Below, one piece after another: positions 16,475 through 25,585 of a stretch of 64,000 nucleotides of DNA (position 1 is its first letter; every line of letters starts with the position of its first letter). The stretch covers positions 2,170,001-2,234,000 of the forward strand of contig NZ_CP062231.1 of the NCBI RefSeq assembly GCF_024707525.1, read 5' to 3'. The translations under genes and the position numbers were made by a program. Origin of the DNA: Rhizobium sp. TH2. GTDB taxonomy: Bacteria > Pseudomonadota > Alphaproteobacteria > Rhizobiales > Rhizobiaceae. The notes under the pieces are model-generated. The model was not told where the DNA came from, made no database searches, and saw only the letters and a list, made by a program, of their open reading frames with translations.

Positions 16475-17638
16475 GTGCGGCGTTACAACAAATTGATAGC
16501 TACGCTTTGCGCGGTGTTTCTGGCACTGGCCGCACCTTCGTATGCCCAGCAGGCCGCCCCGTTCGATTCAAAGGCGCGGCAAATCTATCTGATCGAGGAA
16601 TCGACGGGAACGGTGCTTTTTTCCCGTGGCGAGGACGAGCTGTTTCCGCCGGCCTCGCTGATGAAGCTGATGACGGCCGAATATGTCTTCAGCGAAATCA
16701 AGGCAGGCAAGATCTCGGAGAATACCGAATACAAGGTATCCGAATATGCCTGGCGGACAGGTGGCGCGCTGTCGCGCACGTCGACCATGTTCGCGGCGCT
16801 CAATTCCAATATCAGGGTCATCGATCTCCTGCAGGGCGTGATCGTCCAGCTTGCCAATGACGGTTGCATCATTCTCGCCGAGGGCATGGCGGGATCGGAG
16901 GAGAAGTTCGCAGAGGCGTTGACAGCGCGGGCGCGGGCGATCGGGCTTGAGAAATCGGTCTTCGTCAATTCGAACGGCCTGCCCAATCCCGGAAACAAGA
17001 TGACGATGCGGGAACTGGTGCTGCTGGCGCGTCACATCCGGATTGAATATCCGCAATATTTCAAGCTCTACTCGCAAGACGCCTTCGAGTGGAACAAGAT
17101 CTTCCAGCGCAACAAGAATACGCTCATCCAGCAGAATGTCGGCATCGACGGCATGGCGACCGGCTTTGCTGAGGACTACGGCTTTGCAGTTCTGGCAACG
17201 ATCCAGCGCAACGGCACCAGGCTGTTTCTCGCCATGGGCGGGCTGAAGTCGGACAAGGAACGCAACGAAGAGACCAAGCGCGTGCTGGAATGGGGGCTGA
17301 CCTCTTTCCACAAGCAGATCGTGTTCAAGGCCGGCGAGACCATCGCGGACGCGCCGGTCTTCGGTGGCGATGCCAGCCATGTTGCCCTGAAAGCGATTTC
17401 CGATATCGATATTTTCGTGCCGGTGGACAACGCGGACAGAATTCGGGCAAGAATCGCCTATAGATGGCCGCTGAAGGCGCCGGTGAAAAGCGGCCAGCAG
17501 GTCGGTTCGCTGATCATCTCGCTCGGCGAACGTGCGGTCCGCACCATGCCCGTCTATGCGTCGAGCGATATCGGAACCGGCACGCTGACCAGCAAGGCTT
17601 ACGACGGCTTGAAGGAGCTACTTTTCTTCTGGCTTTGA
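16475..17638 (+). CDS. DacA-family (peptidase S11) penicillin-binding protein, two catalytic motifs altered
   Basis: A 387-residue exported protein (signal 1-24, APSYAQQ) with the S11 D,D-carboxypeptidase fold and the C-terminal beta domain, ending in a helix-like KELLFFWL. The SxxK motif is intact (S61-LM-K64). The SxN position reads L126-A-N128, so Ser is replaced by Leu. The KTG box reads A228-T-G230, so Lys is replaced by Ala. Loss of both residues should strongly reduce normal carboxypeptidase activity. Context (rlpA before; tmk-holB-metG after) is the conserved alphaproteobacterial dac locus. GTG start, weak ribosome site. Confidence 0.9.
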   Translation: MRRYNKLIATLCAVFLALAAPSYAQQAAPFDSKARQIYLIEESTGTVLFSRGEDELFPPASLMKLMTAEYVFSEIKAGKISENTEYKVSEYAWRTGGALSRTSTMFAALNSNIRVIDLLQGVIVQLANDGCIILAEGMAGSEEKFAEALTARARAIGLEKSVFVNSNGLPNPGNKMTMRELVLLARHIRIEYPQYFKLYSQDAFEWNKIFQRNKNTLIQQNVGIDGMATGFAEDYGFAVLATIQRNGTRLFLAMGGLKSDKERNEETKRVLEWGLTSFHKQIVFKAGETIADAPVFGGDASHVALKAISDIDIFVPVDNADRIRARIAYRWPLKAPVKSGQQVGSLIISLGERAVRTMPVYASSDIGTGTLTSKAYDGLKELLFFWL

Positions 17639-17688
17639 GGCTCCGGCTCATTACATTGTGCGACAGGACGAGTGAACGGGAATTTTCG

Positions 17689-18372
17689 GTGCGGCGACAG
17701 GGTCTATTCGTGACATTCGAGGGCGGGGAGGGTACCGGCAAGAGTACCCAGATCCGGCTCCTCGCCGACCGTCTCCGGCGCAAGGGGATCGACGTGCTGG
17801 TGACGCGCGAGCCCGGTGGTTCGCCGGGCGCTGAAGCGATACGGCACGTCATCCTGTCGGGTGCGGCCGAGGAATATGGCACCCGCATGGAGGCGGTGCT
17901 GTTCGCAGCCGCCCGCAACGACCACGTCGAGGAGATCATCCGGCCAGCGCTGAAGAGCGGCGCGGTGGTGTTGTGCGACCGTTTCATGGATTCCTCCCGG
18001 GTCTACCAGGGGATCACCGGCAATCTGGAGCCGGCCTTCGTGCAAAATCTCGAACGGATCGCCGTCAACGGCGTCACGCCCGATTGCACCATTATTCTGG
18101 ATATCCCGGCCGCAGACGGGCTGAAGCGAGCCAGGCTGCGCGCCGGAGAGTCCGGCCAGGAGCAGGTTCTCGACCGCTTCGAGCGGGAAGAACTCGACAC
18201 GCATGAGAAGCGCCGCGAGGCGTTCCTCGATATCGCTGCGGCCGACCCCTTGCGCTGCCGGGTGGTGGACGCCGGCGGTACGCCCGAGGAGATCGCAGAG
18301 AAGGTCTTCACCGTCGTCGAGCCGCTGCTTCCCATCCAGTCTTCGCGGGTCCGGGAGACCGGAAGCGCGTGA
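17689..18372 (+). CDS. tmk: Thymidylate kinase
   Basis: Phosphorylates dTMP to dTDP. The 227-residue protein starts at GTG 17689 ([20 protein letters not shown]). The P-loop is [11 protein letters not shown], the DR(F/Y) dTMP-binding motif is [13 protein letters not shown], and the LID region is [17 protein letters not shown]. In the initial strand the residue after the Phe-Glu pair is Gly, as in other bacterial enzymes. It overlaps the holB start by four bases, the usual tmk-holB pairing. Confidence 0.95.
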   Translation: MRRQGLFVTFEGGEGTGKSTQIRLLADRLRRKGIDVLVTREPGGSPGAEAIRHVILSGAAEEYGTRMEAVLFAAARNDHVEEIIRPALKSGAVVLCDRFMDSSRVYQGITGNLEPAFVQNLERIAVNGVTPDCTIILDIPAADGLKRARLRAGESGQEQVLDRFEREELDTHEKRREAFLDIAAADPLRCRVVDAGGTPEEIAEKVFTVVEPLLPIQSSRVRETGSA

Positions 18373-19403
18373 GTGCGGAAACGGAAACCACGCTTCTCGA
18401 CGGGGCGATCTCGCCGGCCGAGAATACGCGCCTGTTCGGCCACACAGAAGCCGAGGACTTCCTTGCCCAGTCCTATCGCTCCGGCAAGGGGCATCATGCC
18501 GTCTTGATCGAAGGCCCCGAGGGGATCGGCAAGGCAACGCTTGCCTTCCGCTTCGCCAACCATGTGCTGAAATATCCGATTGCGACGGAAGCGCCGGAGA
18601 CGATCTCGGATCCCGATCCCCAGGCGCCTGCTTTCCGGCAGATCGCGGCCGGCGCGTCACACAATCTGCTGCATCTCGCGCGGCCGGTGGATGCGAAATC
18701 AGGCAAACTCAAGACGGCGATCACCGTCGATGAAGTGAGGCGCGCCGGGAAATTCTTCGGCCAGACATCGGGAACCGAAAGCTGGCGGATCGTGGTCATC
18801 GATACGGCCGACGAACTCAACCGCAGCGCCGCCAATGCCATCCTCAAGATCCTCGAGGAGCCGCCGAAGCGGTCGATGTTCATGGTTCTATCGCATGCAC
18901 CGGGCAAGCTCCTGCCGACCATCCGCTCGCGCTGCATGCCGCTGGTATTGAGGCCACTTGCCGAGGATGATCTAAAGCAGGCGCTCGGCCATCTCGGCCT
19001 GTCGATCGCTCCGCAACTGGAGCGTAAGGCGCTCGATGCCGCCGGCGGCAGCGTCGCGCAGGCGATCAAGCTGGTGAATTATGGAGGGCTCGAAATCATC
19101 GAGGCCTTCGATTCGGTGCTCGCGGCGCGCGGACCGCAGCAGCGCAAGGCGATCCACAAGCTCGCGGATGCGGTGGCGGCGAAGGGAAATGACACGCTCT
19201 ACGGCTTTTTCATCGACCATGCCACGCAGCATATCTCATCCCACGCCCGGCAGGCTGCCGTGGCAGGTGATATCAACCGCGCGTTTCAGCTATCGGAACT
19301 GCATTCATCGCTCACGGAGCGGGTCAACACCGCCGATGCCTATAATCTGGAGCGCAAGCAGACGGTGATCAGCCTGATCGGCGATCTTGCCGAGAAACTA
19401 TGA
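18369..19403 (+). CDS. holB: DNA polymerase III delta-prime subunit
   Basis: A 344-residue clamp-loader subunit. It has a AAA+ domain with the degenerate P-loop [12 protein letters not shown], then the Asp/Glu box [23 protein letters not shown], the SRC motif (IRSRCMPL), and a helical C-terminal collar domain. The zinc-module cysteines of the E. coli protein are absent, as is usual in alphaproteobacterial HolB. GTG start within the tmk stop. It converges on the TauE/SafE gene with a 6-bp overlap. Confidence 0.94.
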   Translation: MSAETETTLLDGAISPAENTRLFGHTEAEDFLAQSYRSGKGHHAVLIEGPEGIGKATLAFRFANHVLKYPIATEAPETISDPDPQAPAFRQIAAGASHNLLHLARPVDAKSGKLKTAITVDEVRRAGKFFGQTSGTESWRIVVIDTADELNRSAANAILKILEEPPKRSMFMVLSHAPGKLLPTIRSRCMPLVLRPLAEDDLKQALGHLGLSIAPQLERKALDAAGGSVAQAIKLVNYGGLEIIEAFDSVLAARGPQQRKAIHKLADAVAAKGNDTLYGFFIDHATQHISSHARQAAVAGDINRAFQLSELHSSLTERVNTADAYNLERKQTVISLIGDLAEKL

Positions 19404-20198
19404 TGTCACCAGCTTGAGCGCGACGAGCGCCAGCGTGCAGGCGAGGATGGGCCGGATCACGCGATCGGGCATTTTCGGCGCCAGATGGCTGCCGATGATG
19501 ATACCCGGGATCGAGCCGATCAACAGCGAGATGAGCAGCACCCAATCGATCTCGCCGATCGCCCAGTAGCCCAGGCCTCCGACCAGCGTCAGCGGCACTG
19601 CGTGGACGATATCCGAGCCGACGACGTCGCGGATTTCAAGCCGCGGATAGAGCATCAGCAGCGCCGTCACGCCCAGCGCACCGGCGCCCACAGACGTGAG
19701 TGTCACCATGGCGCCCAGCAGAAGGCCCAATATGAATGTCGCGACGACGATGGTGCGCGGCTCGACGGGCTTGTGATGGCGGCGGTAATTCGCCACCCAA
19801 TCCACGATCTGCTTGCGAAAGAGCAGCAGGAACGCCGTCAGGAACAGCATCCAGCCGAGTGCATTGGTGAGGAACGAGACGGCGCCAAGGCTTTTGCGGT
19901 CAACGCCCGACATCAGATAGAGCGTGATCAGCGCGGCGGGGATACTGCCGAGCGCCAACATGCCGACGATCTTCCAATTGACGGTCTTGTTGCGATTGTG
20001 GACGGCCGTACCGGCCGACTTGGTGATCGCGGCATAGAGCAGATCGGTGCCGACCGCGGTTGCCGGATGGACATTGAAGAAAAGCACAAGCAACGGCGTC
20101 ATCAGCGATCCGCCGCCGACGCCCGTCACACCCACCAGAATTCCAACCAGAAGCCCCGAGATAGAATAGAGCGGGTTCAACGAGCTCAATAAATCCAA
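19398..20198 (-). CDS. Sulfite exporter TauE/SafE family permease
   Basis: A 266-residue membrane protein with about eight helices in two TauE repeats. The first repeat has the GVTGVGGGSLMTPLLVLFF glycine motif; the second has VTLTSVGAGALGVTALLMLYP. Family members export sulfite, sulfonates or other organic anions. The start is read as TTG at 20198, with AGGGGA six bases upstream. It is divergent from metG with about 200 bp between; no structured site is seen there. It is probably monocistronic. Confidence 0.88.
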   Translation of the reverse strand: MDLLSSLNPLYSISGLLVGILVGVTGVGGGSLMTPLLVLFFNVHPATAVGTDLLYAAITKSAGTAVHNRNKTVNWKIVGMLALGSIPAALITLYLMSGVDRKSLGAVSFLTNALGWMLFLTAFLLLFRKQIVDWVANYRRHHKPVEPRTIVVATFILGLLLGAMVTLTSVGAGALGVTALLMLYPRLEIRDVVGSDIVHAVPLTLVGGLGYWAIGEIDWVLLISLLIGSIPGIIIGSHLAPKMPDRVIRPILACTLALVALKLVTS

Positions 20199-20402
20199 AA
20201 TGCGATCCCCTGACAGACCAGCGAAGGGCGATATAGGGCAGGGGTCGGCAAGTCAAGCGACGCAGGCCTCGTGGATTGTTGCAGCTGTGGATGGCGCAAC
20301 GCAGCAGAAATCGCCGGCGCCGGCAAAGTTGATGTTTCCCCGCGCGGAAACATGCGGTAGAAGCCGCCTCACAACCGTTCCGCATCAAGGCTTCCCAAGC
20401 GA

Positions 20403-21950
20403 ATGAAAGACACCTCGCCCTTCTATATCACGACCGCGATCTCCTACCCCAACGGACGTCCGCATATCGGGCACGCCTATGAACTGATCGCGACCGATGC
20501 GCTGGCACGCTTCCAGCGGCTCGACGGGCGCGAGGTGCTGTTCCTGACAGGGACCGACGAGCATGGCCAGAAGATGCAGCAGACGGCGAAGGCTGCGGGG
20601 ATCACGCCGATCGAGCTTGCCGACCGCAATGCCGCCGAATTTGAAAGCATGACGACGCTGCTCAATGCCTCGAACGACGATTTCATTCGTACCACGCAGC
20701 CGCGCCACTACGCGTCCGTCAAGGATCTCTGGATCAGGATGGCCGACGCGGGCGACATCTACAAGGACAGCTATGCCGGCTGGTATTCGGTGCGCGACGA
20801 GGCCTATTACCAGGAAGAAGAGACCGAAGTGCGCGATGACGGCGTGCGCTACGGGCCGCAAGGTACGCCCGTCGAATGGGTCGAGGAGGAAAGCTATTTC
20901 TTCCGACTCTCGAACTATCAGCAGAAACTGCTCGACTATTACGAGAGCCATCCGGATTTCATCGGGCCGGATGAGCGCCGCAACGAGGTGCTGTCCTTCG
21001 TGAAATCAGGTCTCAAGGACCTGTCGATCTCGCGCACGACGTTCGACTGGGGTATCCCGGTGCCGAATGAGACCAAGCACGTCATGTATGTCTGGGTCGA
21101 TGCGCTGACCAATTACATTACCGGTGCAGGCTATCCCAACACGGACGATCCGCGCTGGAAATTCTGGCCGGCGACGCACATCATCGGCAAGGACATCATC
21201 CGCTTCCACGCAGTCTACTGGCCGGCCTTCCTGATGTCGGCGGGCCTCCCGCTGCCGAAGCGCGTCTTCGCCCACGGCTTCCTGCTCAACAAGGGCGAGA
21301 AGATGTCGAAGTCGGTCGGCAATGTCGTCGATCCCTTTGATCTCGTAAAGCATTTCGGCGTCGATCAGGTCCGGCACTTCTTCCTGCGCGAGGTACCTTT
21401 CGGCCAGGACGGCTCTTATTCCGAGGAAGCGATCGCCAACCGGATCAATGCCGATCTCGCCGACAATATCGGCAACCTGGCACAGCGCTCGCTGTCAATG
21501 ATCGCCAAGAATCTCGAGGGCGTGCTGCCGGCGCCCGGGCCGCTGACCGATGAGGATAGAGCGATCATTGCATCCGCCGATGTCGTCATCAACGCCTGCC
21601 GCACCGAGATGGACAGGCAGCAGATCCACAAGGTGAGCCAGCAGATATTCGCGCTGTCGTCGGAAGCCAACGGCTATTTTGCCGCGCAGGCGCCCTGGGC
21701 GCTGGCGAAGAGCGGTGACGTGGCGCGCATGGCGACCGTGCTTTACGTTACGATAGAGGTCGTGCGCCAGATTGGCATCCTGCTGCAGCCGTTCGTCCCA
21801 GCGTCTGCGTCCAAGCTGCTGGATCAGTTGAAGATTCCGACAGAACAACGGAATTTCGCGCATCTCGGCGAGGCCGGGCGGCTTGCGGGCGGCATCACGC
21901 TCGACAAGCCCGAGCCGGTCTTCCCGAAGTATTATCCGCCCAAGGAGTAG
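20403..21950 (+). CDS. metG: Methionyl-tRNA synthetase
   Basis: A 515-residue class I synthetase that charges tRNA-Met. The HIGH motif appears as [12 protein letters not shown] (near residue 15) and the KMSKS loop as [12 protein letters not shown]. The connecting peptide shows no CxxC zinc knuckle, and the C-terminal EMAPII/dimerisation domain is absent. This is the short type typical of Rhizobiales. The holB-metG-tatD order is conserved, here interrupted by the TauE/SafE gene on the other strand. It is followed by tatD after 8 bp. Confidence 0.96.
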   Translation: MKDTSPFYITTAISYPNGRPHIGHAYELIATDALARFQRLDGREVLFLTGTDEHGQKMQQTAKAAGITPIELADRNAAEFESMTTLLNASNDDFIRTTQPRHYASVKDLWIRMADAGDIYKDSYAGWYSVRDEAYYQEEETEVRDDGVRYGPQGTPVEWVEEESYFFRLSNYQQKLLDYYESHPDFIGPDERRNEVLSFVKSGLKDLSISRTTFDWGIPVPNETKHVMYVWVDALTNYITGAGYPNTDDPRWKFWPATHIIGKDIIRFHAVYWPAFLMSAGLPLPKRVFAHGFLLNKGEKMSKSVGNVVDPFDLVKHFGVDQVRHFFLREVPFGQDGSYSEEAIANRINADLADNIGNLAQRSLSMIAKNLEGVLPAPGPLTDEDRAIIASADVVINACRTEMDRQQIHKVSQQIFALSSEANGYFAAQAPWALAKSGDVARMATVLYVTIEVVRQIGILLQPFVPASASKLLDQLKIPTEQRNFAHLGEAGRLAGGITLDKPEPVFPKYYPPKE

Positions 21951-21958
21951 CGGCCGGA

Positions 21959-22744
21959 ATGCTGATCGATACCCATTGCCATCTCGATTTCAAGGATTTC
22001 GCCGAAGAGCGCGACGAGATCATCCAGCGTGCGCTCGATGCGGGCGTCAAGCAGATGATCACCATCTCGACTCGCGTCGCGAAATTCGACCAAATCAAGG
22101 CGCTGGCGGAGAGCTATGAGCAGGTTTTCTGCTCGGTTGGTGTCCATCCCAACAATGCGCATGAAGAGCCCGATATCACAACCGAGGAACTTGTCGAGCT
22201 GTCGCAACATCCGAAATGCGTGGCGATCGGCGAGGCCGGGCTCGATTATTTCTACGACTATGCACCGCCGGAAATACAGGCCAGGGGCCTTCGCCGGCAT
22301 GCCGCTGCTGCCCGCATCACCGGCCTGCCGCTGGTGATCCATGCCCGCGCCGCCGACGACGACATGATCTCGATTCTGAGGGATGAGGCAGCCAATGGCG
22401 CATTTCCATTCCTGCTCCATTGTTTCTCGTCGGGCGCCGAACTGGCGCGAGTCGGCGTCGAACTCGGCGGCTACGTCTCGTTCTCGGGCATCCTGACCTT
22501 CCCGAAATCCGACGATATCCGCGAGATCGCCAAGTCCGTGCCGCGTGACAGGTTGCTCGTGGAGACCGACGCGCCCTATCTGGCGCCGAAGAAATGGCGG
22601 GGAAAGCGCAACGAACCCTCCTATGTCGTCAACACGGCGCAAGTCCTGGCCGAGACGATAGGCGTGAGCGAGGACGAGATCGCCGACATCACGACTGAAA
22701 ACGCCTTCCGATGCTTCTCGAAGATGCCGAGGCTGGCTGCCTGA
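21959..22744 (+). CDS. TatD-family metal-dependent DNase
   Basis: A 261-residue amidohydrolase-fold TIM barrel. The metal ligands are visible: DTHCHLD (H6, H8), GEAGLDYF (Glu), VIHARAAD (His), LLHCFSSG (His) and the final ETDAPYLAP (Asp). TatD proteins are Mg2+-dependent 3'-5' exonucleases for single-stranded DNA or RNA. It is in an operon with metG upstream (8 bp) and the metallo-hydrolase gene downstream (ATGA overlap). Confidence 0.93.
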   Translation: MLIDTHCHLDFKDFAEERDEIIQRALDAGVKQMITISTRVAKFDQIKALAESYEQVFCSVGVHPNNAHEEPDITTEELVELSQHPKCVAIGEAGLDYFYDYAPPEIQARGLRRHAAAARITGLPLVIHARAADDDMISILRDEAANGAFPFLLHCFSSGAELARVGVELGGYVSFSGILTFPKSDDIREIAKSVPRDRLLVETDAPYLAPKKWRGKRNEPSYVVNTAQVLAETIGVSEDEIADITTENAFRCFSKMPRLAA

Positions 22745-23553
22745 TGGGAAAACGCCGCTTCACCATCCTGGGCTGCGGTTCTTCTCCCGGCGTGCCGCGG
22801 ATCACCGGCGACTGGGGCGATTGCGATCCGTCCAATCCGAAAAACCGCCGCACGCGGGCGTCGGTCCTGGTCGAGCAATTCGACGACGATGGCAACAAGA
22901 CCTCGGTCGTTGTCGATACGGGGCCGGATTTCCGCAGCCAGATGATTGCGGTCGGCGCGACCGATCTTCATGCCGTGGTGCTGACCCATGCCCATGCCGA
23001 CCACCTGCACGGCATCGATGACATCAGATCCTTCGTCTACAAGAACCAGCATCGCATGCCGGTCTGGGCCGACAAGCTGACCATGGAGCGGGTGTTCGAA
23101 GGCTTCCGCTACTGTTTTGAAACGCCGGAGGGGAGTTCGTATCCGCCGATCAGCCGGGCGCAGATCATCAACGATATCAACGGTATGTTCGAAGTCGAGG
23201 GACCGGGCGGAGCGGTTCCTTTCCTGCCGATCTACCAGCATCACGGCGACAGCCATTCGCTCGGCTTCCGCATCGGCAACATAGCCTATTGCACCGATGT
23301 CAGCGATTTCCCGGCCTTCAGCCTGCCGAGGCTCGAGAGCCTCGACGTGCTGGTCATCGACTGCCTGCAATACCGGCGGCACCCCAGCCATCTGTCGCTC
23401 GAACAGGCGATGGAATGGATCGCACGGATCAAGCCCAAGAAGGCAATCCTGACCCATATGCACATTCCGCTCGACTACGAGACGGTGCGGCTTGCCACGC
23501 CCCATCATATCGAGCCGGCTTATGACGGAATGATCATTGAAGCTGCGTACTGA
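22744..23553 (+). CDS. Metallo-beta-lactamase-fold hydrolase (PhnP-like)
   Basis: A 269-residue MBL protein with the two-metal motif LTHAHADHLHG, an Asp in YCTDVSDFP and the final His in ILTHMHIPLDY. The RNase Z/PhnP-like opening FTILGCGSSPGVPRI carries the TGD-W loop. Family members are cyclic phosphodiesterases or RNases. Translational coupling to tatD (shared TGATG) and the conserved metG-tatD-MBL order suggest a nucleic-acid-related housekeeping role. The exact substrate is unknown. Confidence 0.9.
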   Translation: MGKRRFTILGCGSSPGVPRITGDWGDCDPSNPKNRRTRASVLVEQFDDDGNKTSVVVDTGPDFRSQMIAVGATDLHAVVLTHAHADHLHGIDDIRSFVYKNQHRMPVWADKLTMERVFEGFRYCFETPEGSSYPPISRAQIINDINGMFEVEGPGGAVPFLPIYQHHGDSHSLGFRIGNIAYCTDVSDFPAFSLPRLESLDVLVIDCLQYRRHPSHLSLEQAMEWIARIKPKKAILTHMHIPLDYETVRLATPHHIEPAYDGMIIEAAY

Positions 23554-23559
23554 CTGGTC

Positions 23560-23781
23560 TTAGTTTGAGTTGGCAGCCATCAGCTTTCGGGTCGGCTTCT
23601 GCGCAAGATACAGGATGTAATCGTCCGCAGCATCAGCCAATGCCATTGCCGCTTCCGGTTCCCGCCAGCCTGCGCTCACTGCTTGCAGAATGAGATCGCG
23701 CGCCGCACTCGAGAAGATGTGCCTGGCGTTATGTTCCCGTCTCGGATCGAGCGGTGAATATGTCGGTGCTTCTAGGTTCAT
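23560..23781 (-). CDS. Conserved small hypothetical protein (73 aa)
   Basis: Begins MNLEAPTYSPLDPRREHNAR and has a soluble helical body (FSSAARDLILQAVSAGWREPEAAMALADAADDYILYLAQK). There is no signal or membrane segment. The ATG at 23781 is preferred over a TTG two codons upstream. It converges on the MBL gene with a 6-bp gap. The composition is that of a real small cytosolic protein, and I know no function for it. Confidence 0.6.
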   Translation of the reverse strand: MNLEAPTYSPLDPRREHNARHIFSSAARDLILQAVSAGWREPEAAMALADAADDYILYLAQKPTRKLMAANSN

Positions 23782-23885
23782 AAGCAAACTCTGACATATA
23801 TGCAGTTTCCTGCAAGCTTTGACGGAAAATTAACCTTACTTCTCTGCCTTTCGGCGTCGGATGTTCCACAATGGAACGCGGAGAG

Positions 23886-23907
23886 CGTCGAGCTTATTCG
23901 CTCGACG
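23886..23907 (-). terminator. Hairpin downstream of purC (possible terminator)
   Basis: A perfect 8-bp inverted repeat (CGTCGAGC / GCTCGACG) with a 6-nt loop lies 100 bp beyond the purC stop, in the 225-bp gap between purC and the 73-aa gene. There is no U-tract on either side, so it is only a weak terminator candidate. A plus-strand frame crossing this gap (from 23800) is judged spurious. Confidence 0.35.
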
Positions 23908-24006
23908 AACCACATTGGCTCATACCCTGTGCTCAAGGGAACAAATCGGCACGTTTGGATTGCGCCGATGCCTGAGGGAACGACTCAGGGACAACTTGAC
24001 GATCGT

Positions 24007-24954
24007 CTAGAAATAGACCTTAAGCGCCTCGCGGATCGCCTTGAGCGGCTCCGGGCTCATGTCGCGTGCGAACCGCTTGCCGGTGATCATCTTGTAGGCC
24101 TGGATATAGACGTCAGACGTCTGCTCGATCAGTTCTGCGGGAATTTCAGGAATGTCGTCTTTGTAAGGGTCGCAGCGTTCCACGACCCAGGAACGGATGA
24201 AGTCCTTGTCGAAGCTCCGCGGCCGTTTGCCTGAGGCAAAGGCCGAGTCATAGCTCTCGGCGATCCAGAAACGGCTTGAATCCGGCGTGTGGATTTCATC
24301 GGCGAGAATGATGTTGCCCTGCTCGTCGGTACCAAATTCGTATTTCGTGTCCGCAAGTATCAGGCCGTTTTTCGCACTGAGTTCCTGTCCGCGCTTGAAC
24401 AGGTCGAGCGCATAGCGTGAGACGGTTTCCCACTGATCTGGCGTCAGGAGCTTCTGGTCGAGGATTTCCGCCGGCGACAGCGGTTCATCATGACCGCCGT
24501 CAAATGCCTTGCTGGTTGGCGTGATGATCGCCTCGGGGAGTTTTTCATTGTCTCGCATGCCGTCCGGCAGGCTGACGCCATACATCGAGCGCGCGCCGGC
24601 CTTGTATTTGGTCAGGATCGACGTCGATGTCGTGCCGGCGAGGTAGCCGCGGACGACGATCTCGACGGGCAGGATATCCAGCCGCTTGCCGATGACGACA
24701 TTGGGATGCGGGTAGGCGATGACGTGATTGGGGCAGATGTCGCCGGTCTTCTCGAACCAATGGCGCGCCGTCTGCGTCAGCACCGCGCCCTTGAAAGGGA
24801 TGGCCGCCAGGATGCGATCGAAGGCGCTGATGCGGTCGGTGGCGATGATGATGCGGCTGCCATCGGCCAGGTCGTAATTCTCGCGGACCTTGCCCTTGTA
24901 GCGGTTCGGCAGTTCGGGAATGAAAGCATCGTCGAGCACGGGGAGGGACGCCAT
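24007..24954 (-). CDS. purC: Phosphoribosylaminoimidazole-succinocarboxamide synthase (long form)
   Basis: Joins aspartate to CAIR in purine synthesis. At 315 residues this is the longer SAICAR-synthetase type, not the ~240-255 aa form that rhizobia usually also encode elsewhere (purC-purS-purQ cluster). Signatures are [10 protein letters not shown] (ATP site), [18 protein letters not shown], and the [24 protein letters not shown] motif. The start is set at MASLPVLDD (24954) because the upstream extension has no family character. It is isolated from other pur genes here, so it may be a second copy; that is an inference from knowledge of relatives. Confidence 0.93.
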   Translation of the reverse strand: MASLPVLDDAFIPELPNRYKGKVRENYDLADGSRIIIATDRISAFDRILAAIPFKGAVLTQTARHWFEKTGDICPNHVIAYPHPNVVIGKRLDILPVEIVVRGYLAGTTSTSILTKYKAGARSMYGVSLPDGMRDNEKLPEAIITPTSKAFDGGHDEPLSPAEILDQKLLTPDQWETVSRYALDLFKRGQELSAKNGLILADTKYEFGTDEQGNIILADEIHTPDSSRFWIAESYDSAFASGKRPRSFDKDFIRSWVVERCDPYKDDIPEIPAELIEQTSDVYIQAYKMITGKRFARDMSPEPLKAIREALKVYF

Positions 24955-25062
24955 GGCAACTGACCTTTTCGATGTCGCTGATGGGCGCGGTAAACCAGCG
25001 CTGGCGGGAAAGGTCAAGGGCGCCGCAACCCTAAACAGGAACTGATCGGCGAAAATCGCCGG

Positions 25063-25392
25063 TCAGTGGGTCTGCAGGGTCTTCGGACGATAAATGCCGC
25101 TGGTGTCTGGACTGAAATTCAGCATCACTGCGGGATGGCGCAGCGGATCGCCGCTCTCATCAGGCAATAGGTTCTGCTCGGAGACGTAAGCGACATAGGC
25201 CGACTCGGCATTCTCCGCATAGAGGTGATAGAAAGGCTGGTCCTTCGACGGGCGCACCTCCGCGGGAATGGAATTCCACCATTCCTCGGTATTGGCAAAT
25301 TCCGGATCCACGTCGAATATCACGCCGCGGAACGGAAATACCCGATGCCGAACCACCTGTCCGATCTGATATTTTGCAAAACGTTCACGCAT
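25063..25392 (-). CDS. hspQ: Heat shock protein HspQ (YccV-like)
   Basis: A 109-residue protein with the HspQ/YccV domain: AKYQIGQVVRHRVFPFRGVI, FDVDP, WWNSIP, and QPFYHLYAENAESAYVAYVSEQNLLPD. HspQ acts as a hemimethylated-DNA-binding or Lon-specificity-enhancing factor in enterobacteria. GAGG lies seven bases before the ATG. An 18-bp palindrome just upstream (25423-25440) may control it. It is monocistronic, 108 bp after the purC start. Confidence 0.92.
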   Translation of the reverse strand: MRERFAKYQIGQVVRHRVFPFRGVIFDVDPEFANTEEWWNSIPAEVRPSKDQPFYHLYAENAESAYVAYVSEQNLLPDESGDPLRHPAVMLNFSPDTSGIYRPKTLQTH

Positions 25393-25422
25393 AACAACAC
25401 CTCAAACCATTTGACATTACAT

Positions 25423-25440
25423 TTGGTATGAATTTACCAA
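25423..25440. promoter_or_regulatory. Palindrome upstream of hspQ, candidate operator
   Basis: A perfect TTGGTA-N6-TACCAA palindrome lies 31 bp upstream of the hspQ start codon, in an AT-rich patch that stands out from the surrounding GC-rich DNA. A dimeric repressor site overlapping the promoter is the simplest reading. The regulator is unknown. Confidence 0.4.
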
Positions 25441-25585
25441 TTTTCAAGGCGTTAGTAGCGGGCTCGACCTGCTCACAATAGCGTGTCATGACGGGAATCG
25501 GAACGGCCGAATGCAGAAAACCGCCGCATTACCCGTTATCTTCTACGGCTGACACTTCAGCCAGGACAGCACAGAGGGTTCACGC

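Noticed and set aside
23800..24234. Plus-strand frame of 144 codons between the 73-aa gene and purC
   Set aside because: More than half overlaps the 3' end of purC antisense, there is no ribosome site, and the unique part contains the hairpin at 23886-23907. It could only be a gene if a homologue were found.
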